Source: Desulfomonile tiedjei (GTDB taxonomy: Bacteria > Desulfobacterota > Desulfomonilia > Desulfomonilales > Desulfomonilaceae). Taken from it: a stretch of DNA of 64,000 nt. Positions within the stretch are counted from its first letter, which is position 1, and every line of letters begins with the position of its first letter. A program made the position numbers and the translations under genes. Shown here piece after piece: positions 44,246 through 52,022 of this stretch. Under the pieces are notes generated by a model, which ran no database searches, was not told where the DNA came from, and saw only the letters and a list, made by a program, of their open reading frames with translations. The stretch is taken from contig JACRDG010000032.1 of the NCBI GenBank assembly GCA_016218715.1, positions 372,001-436,000 of the forward strand. The letters run 5' to 3'.

Positions 44246-45940
44246 CTATCTGAGCGCTTTCTTGTCTACCTTCCCCACCACGGTCAGGGGAAGCTCATCC
44301 ACCACCTCGATAATCCTGGGGACCTTGTAGGGGGAAAAGTTTTCCCGGGCAAACGCGAGGACCTCTGCCTTCAGTTCCTCGCGGTTCCGATCCTTATGCG
44401 ACAGACTTGGCTGGAAAACGAGCTTGACCAGGTCCGTGCCCGGTCTCTTGGGATTCGGCACGCCAACGATCGCACAGAATTCGATGGCAGGGTGTTCGTG
44501 CAGCTTTTCTTCCACTTCTCTGGAAAAGACCTTAAATCCGCCGACGTTGAGCATGTCCTTGGTCCGGTCGACGATGGTGAAGAAGCCATCCTCGTCCATA
44601 CGTGCCACATCGCCGGTATGGAGCCAGGCTTCGCCGTCGTGGTTTCTTATGGCGAGAGCGGTTTCCTCGGGTTTGTTCAGGTACTCTTTCATGACCTGCG
44701 GGCCGGAGACGATCAGCTCGCCTTCCTCGCCTATCGGGACCTGTCGCGTTCCCGTCTCGATGTCCACAAGTCTCACTCGCGTGTTAGAAATCGGTACTCC
44801 TACGGTACCGATCTTTTTCTTTCCTCGTCGCGGGTTCATGGTGATGATGGGGCTGGTCTCGGTCATTCCGTAGACTTCCAGGACCTTTCCTTGGCCGACG
44901 ACACTCTCCAGCTCCTTGATCGATTCGGCCGGGAAGGGTGAAGCGCCGGACAAACAGAAACTGAGCCGCGAGAAATCGAGTTCACGGAAGTCAGGCGTCT
45001 CAAGAAGCATCATATAGAGCGATGGGACGTTCACCAGCATCGTCGGTCTATATTTGGCCATTTCCTGGACAATGTGCTTGGTATCCCTCGGGTTGGGGAT
45101 CAGGATTTGGGCGCTTCCCATCAACACTGCGGCCAGAGACAGGGCAAGCCCGGCCAGATGAAACATGGGAAAACCCGACAGCAGGACCTCTTTGCCGTAC
45201 TCGGGTGCTATCCAGACCTTTATCTGCTCGAGATTTGCCGACATGTTGCGGTGGGTGAGGATCGTTCCTTTGGGCAGGCCGGTCGTTCCACCGGTATATT
45301 GAATGAGACAATGTTCTTCAGGGGAGACTGCCACGCCCGGTTCACGGTCGGGGGAGGCGGAGAGGAGCTTCATGAAGTCCAGGACGCGTTTGCCTGCAAC
45401 GGGGACGAGCTGCCCGTGGGGAACCTTCTTGAGAAGTCTGGCAAGGAACCGCTTGATCCATGGCAGAAAGTCGACGATGCCGGTCCCCACTATGATCTTC
45501 AGATCAGGGAGCTGATCGGCCACGCCTGCGAGGCGGTGTTGGAGGATCGCATCTACGGTAACCACTGCCTTGGCCCTGCAATCGGCCAACTGGTACGCCA
45601 GCTCCCGCGGGGTGAGTAATGGCGACAGGCCGGAACTGGCACAGCCCGCCTTCAGAATCCCGATTTGCGCGACCAGATACTGGGGGATATTGGGAAGATT
45701 CACGCCAACCACGTCGCCACGCGCGCACCCCAACTCGATGAGCGCATTGGCAAATCTGTTCGCCTGGCCCATCAGCTGCCGGTACGTCGCAGTCAGCCCG
45801 TGAAAATGGTAAGCAGGCCTGTCCGGATACTGGGCCGCAATCCGATCGAACTGATCGATGAGCGCAGCGTCCGGGACCTCTATCTCGGCGTTGATGCCGG
45901 GATCGTACAACTTCAACCACGGCCTGTCGTCGTAGATCAT
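44246..45940 (-). CDS. acyl-CoA synthetase (AMP-forming, FadD-like)
   Basis: This 564-residue ANL-superfamily ligase activates a carboxylic acid as its CoA thioester. It has the phosphate loop YTGGTTGLPKG, the adenine motif YGMTETSPI, the hinge TGDVARMDEDG and the catalytic C-terminal lysine in LTVVGKVDKKALR. Substrate (long-chain, branched or aromatic) is not readable. It is the last gene of the operon starting at 54817, 37 bp after the hydrolase, and would supply the acyl-CoA for the upstream enzymes. Confidence 0.93.
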   Translation of the reverse strand: MIYDDRPWLKLYDPGINAEIEVPDAALIDQFDRIAAQYPDRPAYHFHGLTATYRQLMGQANRFANALIELGCARGDVVGVNLPNIPQYLVAQIGILKAGCASSGLSPLLTPRELAYQLADCRAKAVVTVDAILQHRLAGVADQLPDLKIIVGTGIVDFLPWIKRFLARLLKKVPHGQLVPVAGKRVLDFMKLLSASPDREPGVAVSPEEHCLIQYTGGTTGLPKGTILTHRNMSANLEQIKVWIAPEYGKEVLLSGFPMFHLAGLALSLAAVLMGSAQILIPNPRDTKHIVQEMAKYRPTMLVNVPSLYMMLLETPDFRELDFSRLSFCLSGASPFPAESIKELESVVGQGKVLEVYGMTETSPIITMNPRRGKKKIGTVGVPISNTRVRLVDIETGTRQVPIGEEGELIVSGPQVMKEYLNKPEETALAIRNHDGEAWLHTGDVARMDEDGFFTIVDRTKDMLNVGGFKVFSREVEEKLHEHPAIEFCAIVGVPNPKRPGTDLVKLVFQPSLSHKDRNREELKAEVLAFARENFSPYKVPRIIEVVDELPLTVVGKVDKKALR

Positions 45941-45977
45941 CCGAGCCCCCTCACGACCGATATGATGGTGTCAGGTC

Positions 45978-46883
45978 CTACGTGCAGTGTTCATTCTTCG
46001 ACAGCCATTCCCGGATTTCTTCGATGACCGGGCCGGCGTTCCGCACCCACTGGAAATGCCCGATCCGGCCCGCAGCCACGTCTCCGGGCAGGAGATGGCA
46101 GTAAGTGAGCGGAGCGCGCTCCATCTTCTTGCAGAGGTTGCGTACGGCCCGTTTCGGTGCGAACCAGTCGTCTTCTAAGGAGATCGCCAGGACCGGTATC
46201 GAGAGCTGCCTGAGCAGCGTTTCAAAGTCATGGGGACTTCCGGCCACGTTGTAGACACCCGTCAGGGCTTCTCTCGACCAATCCCTGATGACTCCCTTGG
46301 ACTCGGAACCACCGAATCCGATGATATTACCGGGAAAGTAACCGAGTATGCCCGCGATCCACCTGGCCAGTTGCGTCCCGAAGAGAACCCCGACGTTTGA
46401 GGGGAAATCCCAGCCGCGATAGAAGACCGAGCACGCAGCCACGAGGATGAGGCCGTCCACCTCTCCGGGATTGGCGCTCGCGTACAGGGTCCCGAGTTGG
46501 CCTCCGAGGCTGTGGCCCAACAAATAGAGCGGGTTGGCGGGGAATCGACCGCGCACCCGGGCAACGATCGCGGGCATCTCGTAATGAACGATCTCGTGAT
46601 AGCCGAACCGGGAGGACCGCGACGCGCGAACCGAGCTGCATCCGTTGCCTCTCAGATCGGCAGTAACCACCTGGAATCCCTGAGCAACACACGCCAGGGC
46701 GAGCGGTTCATAGTACTGTGCGGTTACCCCCATGGCAGGAATGCAGATGAGCACCGGGGGGGTCGCTTCCGAAGAACCGGCGAAAACCGTCACACAGGAA
46801 GTGGCTCCGTCAGCAGCGGTGACGGACAGCGTTTCCGTGTGTATCTCAGGTACGGGGCGTTCCATGATCCTACCAGAACGCAT
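45978..46883 (-). CDS. alpha/beta hydrolase
   Basis: This 301-residue serine hydrolase has the nucleophile elbow LLGHSLGGQLG, an acid in SLEDDWFAPK and a terminal histidine in GRIGHFQW, giving a full Ser-Asp-His triad. It has no signal peptide. It lies 9 bp after the acyl-CoA dehydrogenase gene, so a thioesterase, esterase or C-C hydrolase role in the same pathway is likely. The start is ATG 46883 or the in-frame ATG 46865; neither has a strong ribosome-binding site, consistent with coupling. Confidence 0.85.
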   Translation of the reverse strand: MRSGRIMERPVPEIHTETLSVTAADGATSCVTVFAGSSEATPPVLICIPAMGVTAQYYEPLALACVAQGFQVVTADLRGNGCSSVRASRSSRFGYHEIVHYEMPAIVARVRGRFPANPLYLLGHSLGGQLGTLYASANPGEVDGLILVAACSVFYRGWDFPSNVGVLFGTQLARWIAGILGYFPGNIIGFGGSESKGVIRDWSREALTGVYNVAGSPHDFETLLRQLSIPVLAISLEDDWFAPKRAVRNLCKKMERAPLTYCHLLPGDVAAGRIGHFQWVRNAGPVIEEIREWLSKNEHCT

Positions 46884-46892
46884 GCACAGCGT

Positions 46893-48035
46893 CTACAGGC
46901 CCATGAATTTTGCAGCGATCCCTTTCATGATTTCGTTGGTTCCCGCGAAGATCTGCATCACTCGGACATCCCGCCACGCTCGGGCGATGGGATATTCCTC
47001 GCAGTAGCCGTATCCGCCGTGAAGCTGGAGGCATTGATCCGCGACCCTCGTGGCCATCTCGCTGGTCCAGTACTTGGCCATGGAGACCTCTACCACGATA
47101 TTCTTCCCCTCCATGTGGTCCACAACGAGCTTGTCCAAGAAGGTGCGGCCGAGTTTGATCTCCGTGGCCATCTCCACCAGCTTGAACTGGGTATTCTGGA
47201 ACTTGGAGATCGGCCTGCCGAATGCGATGCGTTCCTTGCAATACTTTATGGTCATCTCGAGCATCAACTCGGCGGCAGGGACCGCGCCGATGGCAACCAG
47301 GAGTCGCTCCTGCTGGAGCTTGTCCATGAGCATCAGGAAACCGGATCCCTTCTGGCCGAGCCGGTTGGCCTTGGGAATGCGGCAGTCGTTGAAAAAGAGC
47401 TCCGCGGTATCCTGGCTGTGCCACCCTATCTTCTTGAGTTTTCTGCCCTTGTCAAATCCGGGCGTCCCTGCCTCCACGACGTAGAGGTCGATGGCTCGAT
47501 GCTGCTCGGGGACACTCGGGTCGCGCGCGGCAAGCACGAGCAGGTCGCATAGGATCCCGTTACTGATAAAGGTTTTCTGGCCGTTGATGACCACATCATC
47601 CCCGTCCTCGACCGCGGTAGTCCGCATCGATGCCAGATCGCTCCCCGCGTTGGGCTCGGTCATGCCGATCGCGGTGATGAGGTCACCGGAAACGCATCCG
47701 GGCAGGTACTTCTGTTTCAGTTCTTCCGAGCCGAACGACGCGATGTACGGAACGACCACGTCGCTGTGCAGCGGGACCGCGAGGCCAGAGTGCCTCGTCC
47801 GGGTTAGTTCTTCGCACAGGATCACGGAATAGAGGAAATCCGCGCCGAGTCCTCCGTATTCCTCCGGCAGCCACATGCAGAGGAAGCCCTGTTCCCCCAT
47901 CTTTTTCCAGATGCTCCTCGGGACGATGCCGGCTTCTTCCCATTCGTCCACGTAGGGGGTGACTTCTTTTTCGAAAAATTTCCTCAGCGCCTGCCTGAAG
48001 ATCCGGTGCTCCTCGGTGTACTGGATGATATCCAT
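46893..48035 (-). CDS. acyl-CoA dehydrogenase
   Basis: This 380-residue flavoenzyme oxidises acyl-CoA to 2-enoyl-CoA and passes electrons to ETF. It has the three-domain ACAD pattern: GMTEPNAGSDLASMRTTA (FAD/substrate loop), HGGYGYCEEYPIARAWRD (containing a candidate catalytic Glu) and the C-terminal QIFAGTNEIMKGIAAK. The start is ATG 48035 with AAGGA 8 nt upstream. It lies 10 bp after the thiolase gene. No ETF genes are in the window. Confidence 0.93.
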   Translation of the reverse strand: MDIIQYTEEHRIFRQALRKFFEKEVTPYVDEWEEAGIVPRSIWKKMGEQGFLCMWLPEEYGGLGADFLYSVILCEELTRTRHSGLAVPLHSDVVVPYIASFGSEELKQKYLPGCVSGDLITAIGMTEPNAGSDLASMRTTAVEDGDDVVINGQKTFISNGILCDLLVLAARDPSVPEQHRAIDLYVVEAGTPGFDKGRKLKKIGWHSQDTAELFFNDCRIPKANRLGQKGSGFLMLMDKLQQERLLVAIGAVPAAELMLEMTIKYCKERIAFGRPISKFQNTQFKLVEMATEIKLGRTFLDKLVVDHMEGKNIVVEVSMAKYWTSEMATRVADQCLQLHGGYGYCEEYPIARAWRDVRVMQIFAGTNEIMKGIAAKFMGL

Positions 48036-48045
48036 GGTGCCGTCC

Positions 48046-49254
48046 TTACTCGTATTTTCCAACAATGGCAATGCTGCAGACATTCATGAACGGGACCCCG
48101 CCAAGATTGTGGGTCATGCCCAACCTCGGGTTGGGGATCTGGCGTTCGCCGGCCCGGCCGTGGAGTTGGAGATACATCTCATACAGCATCCGCAGGCCGG
48201 AAGCGCCGATGGGATGGCCGAAGCACTTCAACCCGCCGTCCACCTGAGCGGGCACGCCTCCACCGTCCCGGTCGTAGAAACCGTCCAAAGCGTCGCGAAC
48301 CGCTTTTCCCCGCTCGGAGATATGGAGATCCTCGTACGTGACCAGCTCGGTGATGGAAAAGCAGTCGTGCAGTTCCATCATACTGATCTCATTCCGCGGA
48401 TCTTTGACCCCTGCCTCTTCGTACGCCCTGATGCTCGCTTGCGACGTGGTGAGGAAGTGATCGCCGTCCCAGCGGTTGAAGCCCATCTCTTCTCCACTGC
48501 TCAAGGCCAACTGGAGCGCCTTGACCGAGACGAAATCCTTCTTCCCCATTTCCTTGGCCCGTTCCACCGTGGTGACGATCGCGCAGGCAGCACCATCGCT
48601 GACGCCACAGCAGTCGAAAAGCCCCAGCGGATGCGCAATGATCGGCGCGGCAAGCACCTGGTCCATCGTCACCGGTTTCCGCAAGTGCGCCTTCGGATTC
48701 AGAGCGCCATTGGCGTGGCTCTTCACCGACACGTGGGCGATGGCACGCTTGAGTTCCTCATCGGGAATCCGGTACTTTGCAGCGTACGCGGTGGCAAGCT
48801 GCGCGAAAGCGCCGGGAGCGGTAATGTTAGGCCACCAGAGCCAGCTCAAGGAGCCCCAGCTCGACCCCGGGTTGGGGAGACCACCGTACCCGGTATCCTT
48901 GAGCTTTTCGACTCCCATGGCGAGGCAGATGTCGTATGCGCCTGAAGCCACCGCATACACCGCGCCGCGGAACGATTCCGTGCCGCTGGCGCAGAAGTTC
49001 TCGACTCGGGTTACCGGAATCAGCGGCAGGCGGAGCGTCATGGAGAGCGGCAGACCGCTCTTTCCCACATTCACCTCATCCATGCAGGTGCCGAGCCATG
49101 CGGCCTGAATTTCGGCCGTCTCGATCCCCGCGTCGCCCAGGCACTCGGTGAACGCCTCCACCATAAGCTCTTCGGCTCCCATGTCCCACCGCTCACCGAA
49201 GCGGCTGCACCCCATGCCGATTATCGCAACCTTGTCTCGTATTCCTGTAGCCAT
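48046..49254 (-). CDS. thiolase-superfamily protein of the SCP-x/archaeal type
   Basis: The product is 402 residues. The acyl-accepting cysteine lies in VENFCASGTESFRG and the catalytic histidine in CFGHPIGASGLRM. The canonical second-cysteine motif of biosynthetic thiolases is replaced by HNLGGVPFMNVCS. This is the layout of SCP-x, archaeal acetoacetyl-CoA thiolases and the thiolase-like aldolases of steroid degradation. These work with a DUF35 partner, and a DUF35 domain is encoded in the next gene upstream. The start is ATG 49254 with GAGGA upstream. The gap to that gene is 14 bp. Confidence 0.92.
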   Translation of the reverse strand: MATGIRDKVAIIGMGCSRFGERWDMGAEELMVEAFTECLGDAGIETAEIQAAWLGTCMDEVNVGKSGLPLSMTLRLPLIPVTRVENFCASGTESFRGAVYAVASGAYDICLAMGVEKLKDTGYGGLPNPGSSWGSLSWLWWPNITAPGAFAQLATAYAAKYRIPDEELKRAIAHVSVKSHANGALNPKAHLRKPVTMDQVLAAPIIAHPLGLFDCCGVSDGAACAIVTTVERAKEMGKKDFVSVKALQLALSSGEEMGFNRWDGDHFLTTSQASIRAYEEAGVKDPRNEISMMELHDCFSITELVTYEDLHISERGKAVRDALDGFYDRDGGGVPAQVDGGLKCFGHPIGASGLRMLYEMYLQLHGRAGERQIPNPRLGMTHNLGGVPFMNVCSIAIVGKYE

Positions 49255-49268
49255 GGTCAACCGTCCTC

Positions 49269-52001
49269 TCAGAACTTGAACAGCTTCTCGATGAGCTGAG
49301 ATTTCATCAGGTCGCCCTCTATCTTGAGCTTGCCTGAGGTGAACGCCTGCATCGCGTTGAGCTTGCGTTGAATCAATGCCAGAAAATCCTCATCGGACAT
49401 GACGATTGTCGTGGTGGGTTTCTCGTGCACCCCTTGAGCCACCTCACAAGCGCCGTCCTTGATCTGCACGTACCACTCGCCTCCACCCGGACCCGTGATG
49501 CGGTACTGGAACACCACGTCCACACCGGCTGCCTTGTCTGCCTGGAAGGCCGCGGGCATCCGATCGAAGACGCTCTTGGCAGTCGGGGTTCCGCTGGGAG
49601 CCGCTGCCTCCGCGGGTTTGGGACTAAAAGCTCCCACCATCTCGGCCAGGGCGGGGTTCAATCCACCGTACTCTTTTGCTCCGGTCAGGTCGTTGATGGC
49701 GCTCCACTGCTGATGGATCTGCTCCGGTGTCGGTGGGGTCTTGCCGTCGCCTACCACCGCGCCCGGTCCGGTGAGCACCGCGGCCCGATTGAAGCACCCC
49801 ATGCCTGCATTCACGATCATGCCCGTTTCCGTGCAGTCCTCCGAGGTGAGGTACAACACCAGCGGCGCGACGAATTCGGGCTTCAACTTCTCCAGGAGGT
49901 CCGGCGGCAGGATGTCCTCAGTGAGTCTCGTTGCGGCAATGGGAGCGACCGCGTTCACCTTGATGTTGTACTTCTCTCCCTCGAGCTTGAGCGCGTTCAT
50001 GAAGCCGACCAACCCCATCTTGGCCGCGGAGTAGTTCGTCTGGCCGAAATTGCCGTACAACCCGGCCGCGGACGTCGTAACGATGATGCGGCCGTAACCG
50101 TTGGCTCGCATGCTCGCAAACGCGGCCCGGGTGACGTGGTATGCACCGTCAAGATGCACGGAACGAACTGCCTGCCATTCCGGCGATTCCATCTTGACCA
50201 GGGTCTTGTCTCTGAGAATGCCGGCATTGTTGATCAGAATGTCCACCCTGCCGAATGATTCCAGTGCCTTGTCGATAATGGCCTGGCCCCCTTCCGGAGT
50301 AGCCACCGAATCGTAGGTCGCCACGGCCTCTCCGCCGAGGGTCTTGATCTCCTCCACTACCTTGTCCGCTGCGCTGGTAGACCCTCCGCCCGAGCCGTCC
50401 CGGGCTCCGCCAAGGTCGTTCACCACCACCTGTGCGCCCCGTTTTGCCAGCTCGAGTGCATAGACTCGGCCCAAACCCGCGCCCGCTCCAGTGACGACAG
50501 CGACCTTGCCGTCAAATCGGATCTGCCGCTCCGACGGCTTGGCCTCGGGCTTCTTCCCTTCGGGGACCGCTTTCCAGAAGTAGCTGGTGAAACCCCTCTC
50601 CGTGTCCGTCAAGCGCTTCCTGAAGGAGAGGCTGACCGGCTGGCCCACGTATACGTCGCCCAGCTCGCAGTCGGTGAAGTCGGCCATAAAGCGGCCGCCC
50701 CCCTCGAACTGCACCATCCCGTACACCGCTGGCGGGTCCACCGATACCGCGAGAAGATCGCCGGTGAAGCTCTTGACCGTCGCTGGGACCTCCGAGAATT
50801 CGTGCTCCTCCTGAGTTCCCACCGACCGGCAGTCGGGATTGACGCAGACGTCCATCTGAGGGAATTGCGGTGTGCCGCACTGAGTGCACTTGCCGCCGAC
50901 CATTCCCGTGAGCATCTTGCGCTTGCGCCAGAGCACGGTCATGGCCGTCTGGGATGGGAATTCGGCCCTGATCCCCATTTCCGTTTCGATGAGGTTACGG
51001 AATTTCAGGAACTTCGCGTAATTGTCCGTTGTCTTCTTTTTCGCCAGGGACCCGTTCACGCCGAGCCTTCGGGGGAGGCTTAGGATGTTCTCGGTCACCT
51101 GGAAGTACAGGGCGTCGCATCCCTGGCCGAATCCCGCCATCAAGAGGCGGTCGCCGGGTTTCGCCTCTTCCAGGGCCTGGACGAACATGGCGAGCGGATG
51201 AGCCGCTCCGGTCTCGCCGCAAACCTCGTGGAGGTTGTCCGCGACCTTTTCAGGCCCGGCACCGAGCTTTGCCGCGATTTTCCTGTGCTCGGCCTTGAAA
51301 AAACAGGGGAAGATCAGCTTGTCCACATCGTTCATCGACAGGGAAAGCTTGTTGAACAGGCCTGAGATCGCCTCGGGGATGATTTTCGAGTACCCTTCGT
51401 CCCGGACCCACCGCTCTTCCCACATGTAATCGTACGATCTCCGGTCGCCTCGATAATGATCGACGAAGTCGTACGCAACCGAGTAGGAGCCCTTGAACTC
51501 CGCGATGACGTCGGTGGCGCCGACCAGCAGCGAAGCAGCCCCGTCGCCGAACCACATTTCGTAAAAGTACGCTGCCTTGGCCTCGCGCCTATCCGAGGCA
51601 GTGACGAGGGCGCTCTTTACGTCACCTTGCCCTACTGCGGAGAGTGCGGTGATCAGGCCGGTGGTTCCGGCTCGAAGGCTGGACGTGAGATCGCTCGCGA
51701 TTATATTGTCCTTCAGGTTCAGGGCGGTTTTGACGATGCCCGCGTTGAGGCGGTCGGAAAACGGGAGCGTGGTGGCGCAGAGATAGATCGCGTCTACGGC
51801 CCGCTTGTCCCGGCCGCGGAGGCAATCCTGGGACGCGGCCACGGCCATGGTGATGCTGTCTTCATCCCAGTTGCAGAACGACCGCTCCCCCTGGGCCACC
51901 ATGACGATGGCAGGCGCAAACCAGCCCATGTTCTGATAAATGGCCATACGGTTGAGTCGTAATCTCGGGATGTACCCGCCGTACGAAGTGATGCCGATCA
52001 T
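49269..52001 (-). CDS. four-domain fusion: HMG-CoA-synthase fold, DUF35 zinc ribbon/OB, SDR dehydrogenase, SCP2
   Basis: The product is 910 residues. Residues 1-345: HMG-CoA synthase-like thiolase fold (SYGGYIPRLRLNRMAIYQ, then GERSFCNWDEDSITMAVAAS, then FGDGAASLLVG). Residues 370-470: DUF35 with a four-Cys ribbon (Cys372, 375, 386, 391) and an OB-fold. Residues 497-745: MFE-2-like SDR with TGAGAGLG (504-511), VNDLGGARDGSGGGS and catalytic Ser644, Tyr657, Lys661. Residues 805-910: SCP2 sterol-carrier domain, ending LIEKLFKF. The usual catalytic cysteine of HMG-CoA synthase (ACKAGT-type motif) is absent; the aligned segment is SSLRAGT. It probably assembles with the thiolase encoded next, as the archaeal thiolase/HMGCS/DUF35 complex does. 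The start is ATG 52001 with AGGAGAG upstream. Confidence 0.9.
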   Translation of the reverse strand: MIGITSYGGYIPRLRLNRMAIYQNMGWFAPAIVMVAQGERSFCNWDEDSITMAVAASQDCLRGRDKRAVDAIYLCATTLPFSDRLNAGIVKTALNLKDNIIASDLTSSLRAGTTGLITALSAVGQGDVKSALVTASDRREAKAAYFYEMWFGDGAASLLVGATDVIAEFKGSYSVAYDFVDHYRGDRRSYDYMWEERWVRDEGYSKIIPEAISGLFNKLSLSMNDVDKLIFPCFFKAEHRKIAAKLGAGPEKVADNLHEVCGETGAAHPLAMFVQALEEAKPGDRLLMAGFGQGCDALYFQVTENILSLPRRLGVNGSLAKKKTTDNYAKFLKFRNLIETEMGIRAEFPSQTAMTVLWRKRKMLTGMVGGKCTQCGTPQFPQMDVCVNPDCRSVGTQEEHEFSEVPATVKSFTGDLLAVSVDPPAVYGMVQFEGGGRFMADFTDCELGDVYVGQPVSLSFRKRLTDTERGFTSYFWKAVPEGKKPEAKPSERQIRFDGKVAVVTGAGAGLGRVYALELAKRGAQVVVNDLGGARDGSGGGSTSAADKVVEEIKTLGGEAVATYDSVATPEGGQAIIDKALESFGRVDILINNAGILRDKTLVKMESPEWQAVRSVHLDGAYHVTRAAFASMRANGYGRIIVTTSAAGLYGNFGQTNYSAAKMGLVGFMNALKLEGEKYNIKVNAVAPIAATRLTEDILPPDLLEKLKPEFVAPLVLYLTSEDCTETGMIVNAGMGCFNRAAVLTGPGAVVGDGKTPPTPEQIHQQWSAINDLTGAKEYGGLNPALAEMVGAFSPKPAEAAAPSGTPTAKSVFDRMPAAFQADKAAGVDVVFQYRITGPGGGEWYVQIKDGACEVAQGVHEKPTTTIVMSDEDFLALIQRKLNAMQAFTSGKLKIEGDLMKSQLIEKLFKF

Positions 52002-52022
52002 GGTTTGCTCTCCTGTGGTGCG

